From the NCBI GenBank assembly GCA_951812335.1, contig OX638293.1:1224731-1288730 (forward strand): 64,000 nt of DNA, given 5' to 3'. Under the pieces are notes generated by a model, which made no database searches, had not been told where the DNA came from, and saw only the letters and a program-made list of their open reading frames with translations. The position numbers were made by a program, and so were the translations under genes. This DNA is from Rhodothermales bacterium. GTDB lineage: Bacteria; Bacteroidota; Rhodothermia; Rhodothermales; VXPQ01. This document shows, in pieces, positions 53,490-63,917 of this stretch (position 1 is the stretch's first letter; every line of letters starts with the position of its first letter).

Positions 53490-56400
53490 CTACCGCACGA
53501 CCGTGAACGTCCGCATGGCGGAGAAATCCTCGCCCCGGATGCGCAGGATATAGACGCCGCTAGCCAACGCTCCTCCGTCCACGACGAGCGTCTCGATCGT
53601 TTCGGACGCCACCGTGCCGTTCAGGATGCTGCGCACCTCGCGCCCAAGCATGTCGTATAGCGTGGCGCGGACATGTTGCGTGCTGCCGACGGTCAGGTGG
53701 GTGCGGGCCATGCCCTGCGTCGGGTTGGGGTACGCCGGCGACAGATCGAACGCCCGGCCGTATAACTCAGGAGGATCGGGTGGGCGTTCGACCGGGTGTA
53801 CGGCGAGGGTCCGCATCACCGTTCCCCAGTGCGCCGGGTCGCTGCCGAGGCCGGCAACGTTGGTCCGGTACAGCGCAGCTCCTCCGCCGTCCGCGCTCTC
53901 CGGCCATGGCGCCGTATCGGTCCAGGTTACCCGTTCTTCGAGTATTTCCGGAACGAATTCCGGGTCTTCCGCCGGGGGATCGTCCGGGCGGTTCAGTTCG
54001 AGGGTTTCTCCTTCGTTCGCAAGGCGGCCTTCCCAGCCCCCGATCAGCCGCCGTTCGTCGTCCCAGCCGTACGCGAGCCTAAGCGTGGCTTCGTTTTCGG
54101 TTTGAAGGGCCGGGTCGAAGGCCACCACGAACAGACTGTCCCCCGCTGCAAGCCGGAGTCCGTCCGGAAACGTGAAGTCTACGCCCCTCCGCAAGGTCCA
54201 CCCGGTCAGGTTTTCCGTGCCGTTGCCTGCGTTGTAGAGCGCAACGTATTCGAGATTCGGGTTGTTGCCCGGAGGGTGATACATAATCTCCCGGAACACG
54301 ACCTGCGCCGGTCTCGGTGCGCTGTTCGGGCCGCCAAGTGTGGGTTCCTGCAGGGGCACGAAGGCATCGATGCTTCCCGGGGGCAGGCCGATCGTTTCCC
54401 CGGTGCGCGTGGCGCCGAAGGCGACCTCGTCGGCGAACAGGGCGGGGTTCCCGTTCGCATCCGTGGCGGTCAGCCGCACTGCATCGCCGTATGCGCTGCT
54501 GAAGGCGAAGCCGTTTTCGGCGCCGGGGGCATTGAAATCGTTCTCGTCGAAGACAACGTATCCGCCGGCCTCGATGGTCGTCCCGTCGGGTATGCGGTAC
54601 TTGTCCAGCGGGGCGCCGTCGCTCAAAAGCCACCCGCCGATGTCGATCGACTGGCTTGTGGGGTTGTGCAGCTCGATGGCGTCCACCTCAGGGGGATCGC
54701 TGTGCGCAAGCAATTCGTTGACGATCACGTCGCGGAAGGAGGCGCGCGCCGGTGCGCCCGGCGATCCGCCGTATTCGATGCTTGCCCGCCACGCTCCGGC
54801 GCGGTCGCTATCTTCTGCGGCAGCGGGATCCAGCGTCAGCGAACTGCCGCTGCCATCGGCTCTTGCCGGCCAGGCGTCTCCGTCATTGTATTCGATGTGG
54901 ATCAGGCGTTCTCCGGCAGCGTTGCCGAGCGTCAGGGCCTCGCCGCCGTTGCTGAGCCTTCCCGAGGCGTAACTGCCGGCCACATCCGCTGCCGGTCCGT
55001 ACCGCATGCGGAAAGCGTTTTCGCTGGCGGCCACGACGATCCGAGCGCCCGGCGCAAGCATTTCATCCCCGAAGGCGAACGTAATCCCTTCGGTAAACGC
55101 CAGTCCGCCCAGCGCCACCGGCGCATTCGAGGGGTTGTGCAGTTCGATGAATTCGAAATCGTCGTTGTTGTCGAATCCCGCCGCGATTTCCGCGTCGGTG
55201 GGCTCCGTCGGATTGTAATGAATTTCCGCAACGACGAGTCGCGAAGAAACGGGGGAGGCTATCCCTGCAAAATATTCGGCTTCTTCCAGCGCCGACCATA
55301 TGCCTTCGTCCGAGCGGACACGCGCCAGTATCCGATTGTACCCGGATAGGGCTATCCCCATGGTGTCGTACGCCATGGCCGATGCGGAAACGTCCCCGCC
55401 GGGCATGCGGGGGTCGGCGCCGTCCAGCGTATAGAAAACGGTTCCGCCCGACGGCGTCTGCATGGTCAGCGTAAAAGAGTCGGACGATTCGCCTTCCTGG
55501 TGACTGAACACGGGCGCATCCGCGGCCGGATACAGGGGCGCGTCCACGAGGGCATCGCCCGGCCTTCCCGATGCATACCGGCGGGTTCGTTTGAGTTGTT
55601 CGAGGATAACGGGAGTTCGCGTGGAGAGGAACCCGTTTCGTACGGAAGTCACTTCCCGGAGCCAGTCGGTAGGTGTTAAGGGCGGCTCTCTTTTGGAGTC
55701 TCCCCACCGGGCCGATTCCGCAAGAATAATCGGGCGCACTTCGTCGGTCCGACTTGTCCACCGGGCCACGGCCTCCGGGCCGGTCAAGGTCCCGTTTCCG
55801 GACAGGTGGCGCTGCACAAGGTCCGCGAACCGGAGCCGGTATTCGTTCGATCCCATCAACTGCTGCTGCAGCCACTGCGGGTTGCTGAACTGGAACTGGT
55901 CTCCTCCAGGAAAGGGGCCGGTCCGGTTGTGACCGTCCCCGAATTGGGAAGTCGTAAAGAGTGAATGTTCGCTGTCATGCGCAAACCAGGTGAAGCCCCG
56001 CTCGCCGCCGCGCTCCCGGATGCCGAAGAAATTGTTGGTTCCGTTGAACGGCGTAATGGGCGAATCCGTGTTTCCGGTCCAGAAAATGACGAGCATGTAC
56101 TGGATCAGATTGTCCGCATCCAGCAGCACCGGGTAGTCGGGGTTGCGCGATCCGTCCGGGTTCAGCCCTTGCAGTTTCATGTAGAGCGCGTCGCGCTCCC
56201 CCTCCGTGGGCAAGGCGGCCAGCCGATTGGCTTCGTCGTAAAGCAGGCGCCAGTCGTCGAAGACCCCCGCCGTAACCTCCACCGTGTATCCGCCGTCCAG
56301 TCCGGCGGACTTGACGACGTCGTAGTCTTCCGGGTTGCCGCCGAGATACGAAGCGCCGTACCAGTGATCGGATCGTTCCTGGGTTTGGAAGAGTCCCCAG

Positions 56401-58436
56401 TACTGACCGTTCAGATACAAATGGTAATAGCGGCTTCGGGTGTAGGGGACGCCCATGTCGCGCTGCGTATCCCGGGAGAATACCTCCCGGACCATTGTGT
56501 TGGCCGAAGAACCGTTGAACGACCACGAATAATTCTGGGCGGTGCGCAGGTCGAACTTGTCGAATTCGTCCACGCCCTCGTCGCCGAAGAGCGCATAGGC
56601 AAGGATGCTCGGCCCGTATTCGCCCCGGAAGTACAGGCGAAAGGCATGCTTGGGATTCTCGTCGTTGCGGCTCCATCCCCCGCGGATGCGCACGCCCGCG
56701 TTGACCGCGAATCCGTCCCGCCCGCCGTGTCGGGCGCGCGGACCGGTCTCGGGCGGGAAGTCCGGGGGATAGATGAGTTCGATGGAGGCGGGGCGCTCCC
56801 AGTCCCGCCCGTAGTTGAGCGCGTTGGCGTATATCCCCCGTGCGCCGTCGAAGAGGGAGTCGAACGGGAGAACGATAGAGAAGGAGGGGGCGGCCGTCAG
56901 CGCCGCCATCACGTCGTCTTCCTGTCCCTCGACGACATCCGGGTCCATCCCCATATCCACGTCGTTGCCGCCCCAGTACGCAGGCCATCCCTTTGCCACC
57001 ATGTTCGCCCGCGATTGCCGGATCACGTCTTCCGGGAAGACATACGTGCGCGTCACGCTGGACGAGGGCTCGACACCTTCCATGAAGGCGGCGGCGCGCA
57101 CCACGGTCGTTTCGTCTATGTAGAGCGGTCCGGTCCAGGGCGTTCCGTTCTCTTCCGAGGGGTCCGAATGGTCCAGCGTATAGCGGACGATGCTGCCGGG
57201 CGTTTCGGGGAACAGGTACAGCGAGAACGGTTCGTCGAGAATAGCCCCCGCCGCGCTGAACGTGGGCGGCTCGAGGACATCGCTCATGCCCGGCACGTTG
57301 GGCCCGCCCGGCGTGGGCAGTTCGAACCAGGTATACCCTCCGTCGATCAGGCCGTAGGAAACGTCGGGGCGCTGCTCCGGGTATTCCGGCGCGAACTCGG
57401 ATGCGGGTTGCCCGGACGGGTCGATGAGCCCAAGGTATTCGCCGCCGCGGGAAAGGCGGAAGTTGGTATGAAACTCGGTCCGGGAAGCGAACGTGATTTC
57501 CGGGGCCGTCCCTCGGTACGCTGCCGGTTGCGCCTCCGTTTGCAGGGAAAGGAACGGGATGAGCGTAAGGTCCGAGGAGGTGGCGTTTGCATTATGCACC
57601 TCGACGGCCAGCACGTTCGCGCCTGCCCGCAGCAGGTCCTGCGGATTCGATATGGCGAACGGCTCCGGCTCGCCGCCCTGGTAGATCATTGCCTCGTGCA
57701 GGCCCGAAGCCGGGGTGTCGAAGGAGGGGACGCCCGGACTCATGAAACTGCGGGCGATTTCCTGCCCGTTCAGGTACGCCACGAACCCGTCGTCGTAATC
57801 CATGTGCAACACGGCCTGGAGTACGTCGTCCGGGTTGTCCACCGTAAACTCGATGCGCGCGTACAGGGAGAGCAGATTTTCAATATCCACCTCGGTCTGA
57901 ATATCCGCGCCCGCGCCGTCCCGTTCGTATCCGAGCGCACTGGCGCCCTGGTCCCATGCGCTTGCGTCGAACCCCGGCTCGTTCCAGGTAGCCGGGGGTT
58001 GTTCGGTACCCGGAAAATAGCGAAACAGGTCGCCGCGCCGCACCACACTGTTCCACACGCCTGCCCTTGGGCTCCGGTCCTTTCCGGAAGCGAACACGAC
58101 GAAGTATTCGCCGGCGCCCAGTGTTTTTTCCGAAAATATCCACTTGTCCGGCTCATCCTCGTTATCGGTGAGCGCCCATCCGCCGAGATCGATCGCCTGT
58201 CCGGTCGGGTTATGCAGTTCGATCCAGTCCGAAGCGTCGCCGTCCTCGTCGTACAGCGTGGTCGAGTTCGACGCCATGAATTCGTTCACGACCGGCGCCG
58301 CATCCTGCGCAGCAGCGGTTCCGAAAACGAGCGCGAGCAGCGCGATCAGCGCCGGGAATGCCGTCCGGAGGAACTGTCCGATGAAGGACCATGGGGGTGA
58401 GTTTCTGGCAGATCTCAACAAATGGATTGCGTTCAC
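53490..58436 (-). CDS. CotH kinase/lamin-tail/T9SS protein, copy 1
   Basis: A protein of 1,648 residues; start GTG 58436, matched to the ATG of copy 2. Order: signal peptide (TAAAQ), lamin-tail domain 1 (~48-125), a Fn3_assoc/chitobiase-C-like segment (~400-470), a CotH kinase-like domain (~535-900), a second chitobiase-C-like segment, three more lamin-tail domains and a C-terminal T9SS sorting domain (LSPAYPNPTQGMARTHLTVG). CotH kinases phosphorylate surface proteins. A lysine in NPKHAFRLYF and an acidic pair in AHDSEHSLF fit the kinase. It is probably secreted through T9SS. Confidence 0.88.
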   Translation of the reverse strand: MNAIHLLRSARNSPPWSFIGQFLRTAFPALIALLALVFGTAAAQDAAPVVNEFMASNSTTLYDEDGDASDWIELHNPTGQAIDLGGWALTDNEDEPDKWIFSEKTLGAGEYFVVFASGKDRSPRAGVWNSVVRRGDLFRYFPGTEQPPATWNEPGFDASAWDQGASALGYERDGAGADIQTEVDIENLLSLYARIEFTVDNPDDVLQAVLHMDYDDGFVAYLNGQEIARSFMSPGVPSFDTPASGLHEAMIYQGGEPEPFAISNPQDLLRAGANVLAVEVHNANATSSDLTLIPFLSLQTEAQPAAYRGTAPEITFASRTEFHTNFRLSRGGEYLGLIDPSGQPASEFAPEYPEQRPDVSYGLIDGGYTWFELPTPGGPNVPGMSDVLEPPTFSAAGAILDEPFSLYLFPETPGSIVRYTLDHSDPSEENGTPWTGPLYIDETTVVRAAAFMEGVEPSSSVTRTYVFPEDVIRQSRANMVAKGWPAYWGGNDVDMGMDPDVVEGQEDDVMAALTAAPSFSIVLPFDSLFDGARGIYANALNYGRDWERPASIELIYPPDFPPETGPRARHGGRDGFAVNAGVRIRGGWSRNDENPKHAFRLYFRGEYGPSILAYALFGDEGVDEFDKFDLRTAQNYSWSFNGSSANTMVREVFSRDTQRDMGVPYTRSRYYHLYLNGQYWGLFQTQERSDHWYGASYLGGNPEDYDVVKSAGLDGGYTVEVTAGVFDDWRLLYDEANRLAALPTEGERDALYMKLQGLNPDGSRNPDYPVLLDADNLIQYMLVIFWTGNTDSPITPFNGTNNFFGIRERGGERGFTWFAHDSEHSLFTTSQFGDGHNRTGPFPGGDQFQFSNPQWLQQQLMGSNEYRLRFADLVQRHLSGNGTLTGPEAVARWTSRTDEVRPIILAESARWGDSKREPPLTPTDWLREVTSVRNGFLSTRTPVILEQLKRTRRYASGRPGDALVDAPLYPAADAPVFSHQEGESSDSFTLTMQTPSGGTVFYTLDGADPRMPGGDVSASAMAYDTMGIALSGYNRILARVRSDEGIWSALEEAEYFAGIASPVSSRLVVAEIHYNPTEPTDAEIAAGFDNNDDFEFIELHNPSNAPVALGGLAFTEGITFAFGDEMLAPGARIVVAASENAFRMRYGPAADVAGSYASGRLSNGGEALTLGNAAGERLIHIEYNDGDAWPARADGSGSSLTLDPAAAEDSDRAGAWRASIEYGGSPGAPARASFRDVIVNELLAHSDPPEVDAIELHNPTSQSIDIGGWLLSDGAPLDKYRIPDGTTIEAGGYVVFDENDFNAPGAENGFAFSSAYGDAVRLTATDANGNPALFADEVAFGATRTGETIGLPPGSIDAFVPLQEPTLGGPNSAPRPAQVVFREIMYHPPGNNPNLEYVALYNAGNGTENLTGWTLRRGVDFTFPDGLRLAAGDSLFVVAFDPALQTENEATLRLAYGWDDERRLIGGWEGRLANEGETLELNRPDDPPAEDPEFVPEILEERVTWTDTAPWPESADGGGAALYRTNVAGLGSDPAHWGTVMRTLAVHPVERPPDPPELYGRAFDLSPAYPNPTQGMARTHLTVGSTQHVRATLYDMLGREVRSILNGTVASETIETLVVDGGALASGVYILRIRGEDFSAMRTFTVVR

Positions 58437-58860
58437 CGTATAATTCCAGGGGGTATTTGTACAATATATTAAGGATACTCTGATCAAAACCGCTTCGCCC
58501 AGCGCTTCACGTTTGCAAGTGCAGGACGTCATGATTCCATCGTTGAAATCAGCGGGAAACACTGCGGATTCGGAGCGTCGCGGGTGTGAAGCGCCCTTCG
58601 GGAGGCTGCGAGGGATACGCTGGCCGCGTCATTTCTCATTATGTAGGGGGTAGGCCGCACTGCTTCGTTATTCCTTGCCAGCGCACCCCTCGCAGCCTCT
58701 GAGCTTTGCGGACTTAATCAGAGTATCCTAAACAGGAATCCGCCCGTCCGGCAGGATGAGGGTGCTATCGGCGATTTCCTGAGAGTGAGGGATTGTGCAG
58801 AGGGGTTTCGTTCCGTGTTTCGATGTGCATCGGTTCGAACACGGGGATCGCATTGCCCTT
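58437..58860. other. 424-bp gap between the two CotH copies with element copy C
   Basis: This gap holds the promoter region of copy 1 (minus strand) and the full element copy C (58473-58728). Bases 58437-58470 match the sequence before copy 2 (GGGGGTATTTGT), showing that the upstream region was duplicated and then interrupted by the element in copy 1. The rest holds no gene. Confidence 0.65.
58473..58728 (-). repeat. Full copy (C) of the dispersed element
   Basis: 256 bp. Ends are GGATACTCTGATCA and TTAATCAGAGTATCC, with TAA directly repeated on both sides (target-site duplication candidate). Interior arms CGCTGGC and GCCAGCG remain paired although the loop has diverged. It ends 36 bp before the GTG start of CotH copy 1. 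Confidence 0.9.
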
Positions 58861-61800
58861 CTACCGTACGACTGTGAACGTCCGCATGGCGGAGAAATCC
58901 TCGCCCCGGATGCGCAGGATATAGACGCCGCTGGCCAACGCTCCTCCGTCCACGACGAGCGTCTCGATCGTTTCGGAAGCCACCGTACCGTTCAGGATGC
59001 TGCGCACCTCGCGTCCAAGCATGTCGTATAGCGTGGCGCGGACATGTTGCGTGCTGCCGACGGTCAGGTGGGTGCGGGCCATGCCCTGCGTCGGGTTGGG
59101 GTATGCCGGCGACAGATCGAACGCCCGGCCGTACAATTCAGGAGGATCGGGTGGGCGTTCGACCGGGTGTACGGCGAGGATCCGCATCACCGTTCCCCAG
59201 TGCGCCGGATCGCTGCCGAGGCCGGCAACGTTGGTCCGGTACAGCGCAGCCCCTCCGCCGTCCGCGCTTTCGGGCCACGGCGCCGTATCGGTCCAGGTTA
59301 CCCGTTCTTCGAGTATTTCCGGGACGAACGACGGGTCTTCCGCCGGGGGATCGTCCGGGCGGTTCAGTTCGAGGGTTTCTCCTTCGTTCGCAAGGCGGCC
59401 TTCCCAGCCCCCGATCATGCGCCGTTCGTCGCCCCAGTCGTACGCCAGCCGAAGCGTGGCTTCATTCTCGGCTTGAAGGGCCGGGTCGAAGGCCACCACG
59501 AACAGACTGTCCCCCGCTGCAAGCCGGAGTCCGTCCGGAAACGTGAAGTCTACGCCCCTCCGCAAGGTCCACCCGGTCAGGTTTTCCGTGCCGTTGCCTG
59601 CGTTGTAGAGCGCAACGTATTCGAGATTCGGATTGTTGCCCGGAGGGTGATACATAATCTCCCGGAACACGACCTGCGCCGGTCTCGGTGCGCTGTTCGG
59701 GCCGCCAAGTGTGGGTTCCTGCAGGGGCACGAAGGCATCGATGCTTCCCGGGGGCAGGCCGATCGTTTCCCCGGTGCGCGTGGCGCCGAAGGTGACCTCG
59801 TCGGCGAACAGGGCGGGGTTCCCGTTCGCATCCGTGGCGGTCAGCCGCACTGCATCGCCGTATGCGCTGCTGAAGGCGAAGCCGTTTTCGGCGCCGGGGG
59901 CATTGAAATCGTTCTCGTCGAAGACGACGTATCCGCCGGCCTCGATGGTCGTTCCATCAGGGATGCGGTATTTGTCCAGCGGGGCGCCGTCGCTCAAAAG
60001 CCACCCGCCGATGTCGATCGACTGGCTTGTGGGGTTGTGCAGCTCGATGGCGTCCACCTCAGGGGGATCGCTGTGCGCAAGCAATTCGTTGACGATCACG
60101 TCGCGGAAGGAGGCGCGCGCCGCTGCTCCCGGCGATCCGCCGTATTCGATGCTTGCCCGCCACGCTCCGGCGCGGTCGCTATCTTCTGCGGCAGCGGGAT
60201 CCAGCGTCAGCGAACTGCCGCTGCCATCGGCTCTTGCCGGCCAGGCGTCTCCGTCATTGTATTCGATGTGGATCAGGCGTTCTCCGGCAGCGTTGCCGAG
60301 CGTCAGGGCCTCGCCGCCGTTGCTGAGCCTTCCCGAGGCGTAACTGCCGGCCACATCCGCTGCCGGTCCGTACCGCATGCGGAAAGCGTTTTCGCTGGCG
60401 GCCACGACGATCCGAGCGCCCGGCGCAAGCATTTCATCCCCGAAGGCGAACGTAATCCCTTCGGTAAACGCCAGTCCGCCCAGCGCCACCGGCGCATTCG
60501 AGGGGTTGTGCAGTTCGATGAATTCGAAATCGTCGTTGTTGTCGAATCCCGCCGCGATTTCCGCGTCGGTGGGCTCCGTCGGATTGTAATGAATTTCCGC
60601 AACGACGAGTCGCGAAGAAACGGGGGAGGCTATCCCTGCAAAATATTCGGCTTCTTCCAGCGCCGACCATATGCCTTCGTCCGAGCGGACACGCGCCAGT
60701 ATCCGATTGTACCCGGATAGGGCTATCCCCATGGTGTCGTACGCCATGGCCGATGCGGAAACGTCCCCGCCGGGCATGCGGGGGTCGGCGCCGTCCAGCG
60801 TATAGAAAACGGTTCCGCCCGACGGCGTCTGCATGGTCAGCGTAAAAGAGTCGGACGATTCGCCTTCCTGGTGACTGAACACGGGCGCATCCGCGGCCGG
60901 ATACAGGGGCGCGTCCACGAGGGCATCGCCCGGCCTTCCCGATGCATACCGGCGGGTTCGTTTGAGTTGTTCGAGGATAACGGGAGTTCGCGTGGAGAGG
61001 AACCCGTTTCGTACGGAAGTCACTTCCCGGAGCCAGTCGGTAGGTGTTAAGGGCGGCTCTCTTTTGGAGTCTCCCCACCGGGCCGATTCCGCAAGAATAA
61101 TCGGACTCACTTCGTCGGCTCGGGCTTCCCACCGGGTTATGGTCTCTGCCCCGGTCAATGCCCCGTTACCGAAGAGATGACGCTGCGCAAGATCTGCGAA
61201 TCGGAGCCGGTATTCGCTCGATCCCATCAACTGCTGGTGCAGCCACTGCGGGTTGCTGAACTGGAACTGGTCTCCTGCAGGAAAGGGGCCGGTCCGGTTG
61301 TGACTGCCTCGTGAGGAGTTCGGAAAAAGCGAATGCTCGCTGTCGTGCGCAAACCAGGTGAAGCCCCGCTCGCCGCCGCGCTCCCGGATGCCGAAGAAAT
61401 TGTTGGTTTCGTTGGATGGCTTAATCGGCGCATCCGTGTTCCCGGTCCAGAAAATAATGAGCATGTACTGGATCAGATTGTCCGCATCCAGCAGCACCGG
61501 GTAGTCGGAGTTGCGCGATCCGTCCGGGTTCAGCCCTTGCAGCTCCATGTAGAGCGCGTCGCGCTCCCCCTCCGTGGGCAAGGCGGCCAGCCGATTGGCT
61601 TCGTCGTAAAGCAGGCGCCAGTCGTCGAAGACCCCCGCCGTAACCTCCACGGTGTATCCGCCGCCCAGTCCGGCGGACTTGACGACGTCGTAGTCTTCCG
61701 GGTTGCCGCCGAGATAGGTAGCGCCGTACCAGTGATCGGATCGTTCCTGGGTTTGGAAGAGTCCCCAGTACTGACCGTTCAGATACAAATGATAATAGCG

Positions 61801-63804
61801 GCTTCGGGTGTAGGGGACGCCCATGTCCCGCTGGGTATCCCGGGAAAACACTTCGCGAATCATCGTGTTGGCCTGAGAACCACTGCGCGACCACGAATGA
61901 TTCTGGGCGGTGCGCAGGTCGAACTTGTCGAATTCGTCCGCGCCCTCGTCGCCGAAGAGCGTATAGGCAAGGGTGCCCGGTCCGTATTCGCCCCGGAAAT
62001 ACAGGCGGAAGGCATGTTTGGGATTACTGTCTCTGCGACTCACTCCTCCGCGGATGCGCACGCCCGCGTTGACCGCGAATCCGTCCCGCCCGCCGTGCCT
62101 CGCGCGCGGGCCGGTCTCGGGCGGGAAGTCCGGGGGATAGATGAGTTCGATGGAGGCGGGGCGCTCCCAGTCCCGTCCGTAGTTGAGCGCGTTGGCGTAT
62201 ATCCCCCGTGCGCCGTCGAAGAGGGAGTCGAACGGGAGAACGATAGAGAAGGAGGGGGCGGCCGTCAGCGCCGCCATCACGTCGTCTTCCTGTCCTTCGA
62301 CGACATCCGGGTCCATCCCCATATCCACGTCGTTGCCGCCCCAGTACCCAGGCCATCCCTTTGCCACCATGTTCGCCCGCGATTGCCGGATCACGTCTTC
62401 CGGGAAGACATACGTGCGCGTCACGCTGGACGAGGGTTCCAAACCTTCCATGAAGGCGGCGGCGCGCACCACGGTCGTTTCGTCTATGTAGAGCGGTCCG
62501 GCATAGGGCGTCCCGTTCTCTTCCGAGGGGTCCGAATGGTCCAGCGTATAGCGGACGATGCTGCCGGGGGTTTCGGGAAACAGGTACAGCGAGAACGGTT
62601 CCTTGAGAATAGCCCCCGCCGCGCTGAACGTGGGTGGCTCGAGGACATCGCTCATGCCCGGCACGTTGGGCCCGCCCGGCGTGGGCAGTTCGAACCAGGT
62701 ATACCCTCCGTCGATCAGGCCGTAGGAAACGTCGGGGCGCTGCTCCGGGTATTCCGGCGCGAACTCGGATGCGGGTTGCCCGGACGGGTCGATGAGCCCA
62801 AGGTATTCGCCGCCGCGGGAAAGGCGGAAGTTGGTATGAAACTCGGTCCGGGAAGCGAACGTGATTTCCGGGGCCGGCCCCCGGTACGCTGCCGGTTGCG
62901 CCTCCGTTTGCAGGGAAAGGAACGGGATGAGCGTAAGGTCCGAGGAGGTGGCGTTTGCATTGTGCACCTCGACGGCCAGCACGTTCGCGCCTGCCCGCAG
63001 CAGGTCTTGCGGATTCGATATGGCGAACGGCTCCGGGGCGCCGCCCCGGTAGATTGTCGCCTCGTGCAGGCCCGAAGCCGGGGTGTCGAAGGAGGGGACG
63101 CCCGGGCTCATGAAACTGCGGGCGATTTCCTGCCCGTTCAGGTACGCCACGAACCCGTCGTCGTAGTCCATGTGCAACACGGCCTGGAGTACGTCGTCCG
63201 GGTTGTCCACCGTAAACTCGATGCGCGCGTACAGGGAGAGCAGGCTTGCAATGTCCACTTCCGTCTGAATATCCGCGCCCGCAGCATCTCGTTCGTATCC
63301 GAGCGCACTCATTCCCTCGTCCCATTCGCTTGCGTCGAATTCCGGCTCGTTCCAGTTGGCGGGGGGCTGTTCTGTCCCCGGAAAATAGCGAAACAGGTCG
63401 CCGCGCCGCACCACGCTGTTCCAGACGCCTGCCCTTGGGCTCCGGTCCTTTCCGGAAGCGAACACGACGAAGTATTCGCCGGCGTCGAGCGTTTTCCCCG
63501 AAAATATCCATTTGTCCGGCTCATCCTCGTTATCGGTGAGCGCCCATCCGCCGAGGTCGATGGCCTGTCCGGTCGGGTTATGCAGTTCGATCCAGTCCGA
63601 AGCGTCGCCGTCCTCGTCGTACAGCGTGGTCGAGTTCGACGCCATGAATTCGTTCACGACCGGCGCCGCATCCTGCGCGGCAGCGGTTCCGAAAACGAGC
63701 GGGAGCAGCGCGATCGGCGCCGGGAATGCCGCCCTGAAGAACCGTCTGCCGAGGGACCGCGACGACGAGTTTTCGACAGACCCCAACAAATTGATCGCAT
63801 TCAT
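58861..63804 (-). CDS. CotH kinase/lamin-tail/T9SS protein, copy 2
   Basis: A protein of 1,647 residues from ATG 63804, collinear with copy 1 (offset 5,368-5,371 bp). Domain order is identical: signal peptide, lamin-tail domain, chitobiase-C-like segment, CotH kinase-like domain, chitobiase-C-like segment, three lamin-tail domains and T9SS sorting domain. About 970 bp near the middle (60134-61104) shows no differences from copy 1. Substitutions cluster in the CotH domain (for example GVSRRDSNPKHAF versus GWSRNDENPKHAF). One codon is deleted near 61315. Confidence 0.88.
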   Translation of the reverse strand: MNAINLLGSVENSSSRSLGRRFFRAAFPAPIALLPLVFGTAAAQDAAPVVNEFMASNSTTLYDEDGDASDWIELHNPTGQAIDLGGWALTDNEDEPDKWIFSGKTLDAGEYFVVFASGKDRSPRAGVWNSVVRRGDLFRYFPGTEQPPANWNEPEFDASEWDEGMSALGYERDAAGADIQTEVDIASLLSLYARIEFTVDNPDDVLQAVLHMDYDDGFVAYLNGQEIARSFMSPGVPSFDTPASGLHEATIYRGGAPEPFAISNPQDLLRAGANVLAVEVHNANATSSDLTLIPFLSLQTEAQPAAYRGPAPEITFASRTEFHTNFRLSRGGEYLGLIDPSGQPASEFAPEYPEQRPDVSYGLIDGGYTWFELPTPGGPNVPGMSDVLEPPTFSAAGAILKEPFSLYLFPETPGSIVRYTLDHSDPSEENGTPYAGPLYIDETTVVRAAAFMEGLEPSSSVTRTYVFPEDVIRQSRANMVAKGWPGYWGGNDVDMGMDPDVVEGQEDDVMAALTAAPSFSIVLPFDSLFDGARGIYANALNYGRDWERPASIELIYPPDFPPETGPRARHGGRDGFAVNAGVRIRGGVSRRDSNPKHAFRLYFRGEYGPGTLAYTLFGDEGADEFDKFDLRTAQNHSWSRSGSQANTMIREVFSRDTQRDMGVPYTRSRYYHLYLNGQYWGLFQTQERSDHWYGATYLGGNPEDYDVVKSAGLGGGYTVEVTAGVFDDWRLLYDEANRLAALPTEGERDALYMELQGLNPDGSRNSDYPVLLDADNLIQYMLIIFWTGNTDAPIKPSNETNNFFGIRERGGERGFTWFAHDSEHSLFPNSSRGSHNRTGPFPAGDQFQFSNPQWLHQQLMGSSEYRLRFADLAQRHLFGNGALTGAETITRWEARADEVSPIILAESARWGDSKREPPLTPTDWLREVTSVRNGFLSTRTPVILEQLKRTRRYASGRPGDALVDAPLYPAADAPVFSHQEGESSDSFTLTMQTPSGGTVFYTLDGADPRMPGGDVSASAMAYDTMGIALSGYNRILARVRSDEGIWSALEEAEYFAGIASPVSSRLVVAEIHYNPTEPTDAEIAAGFDNNDDFEFIELHNPSNAPVALGGLAFTEGITFAFGDEMLAPGARIVVAASENAFRMRYGPAADVAGSYASGRLSNGGEALTLGNAAGERLIHIEYNDGDAWPARADGSGSSLTLDPAAAEDSDRAGAWRASIEYGGSPGAAARASFRDVIVNELLAHSDPPEVDAIELHNPTSQSIDIGGWLLSDGAPLDKYRIPDGTTIEAGGYVVFDENDFNAPGAENGFAFSSAYGDAVRLTATDANGNPALFADEVTFGATRTGETIGLPPGSIDAFVPLQEPTLGGPNSAPRPAQVVFREIMYHPPGNNPNLEYVALYNAGNGTENLTGWTLRRGVDFTFPDGLRLAAGDSLFVVAFDPALQAENEATLRLAYDWGDERRMIGGWEGRLANEGETLELNRPDDPPAEDPSFVPEILEERVTWTDTAPWPESADGGGAALYRTNVAGLGSDPAHWGTVMRILAVHPVERPPDPPELYGRAFDLSPAYPNPTQGMARTHLTVGSTQHVRATLYDMLGREVRSILNGTVASETIETLVVDGGALASGVYILRIRGEDFSAMRTFTVVR

Positions 63805-63917
63805 CGTATAACTCCAGGGGGTATTTGTGCACTATAAACAGGAAACTCGGCCCGGCAAGGCGGCAGGATCCCCCATGCCCCTCCAAAGATACGGGTCTTC
63901 ATTCACTCCATGATCCT

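Noticed and set aside
58437-58562. Longer N-terminus for CotH copy 1 reading through element C
   Set aside because: Copy 2 starts at the equivalent of 58436 and the extra residues come from the repeat.
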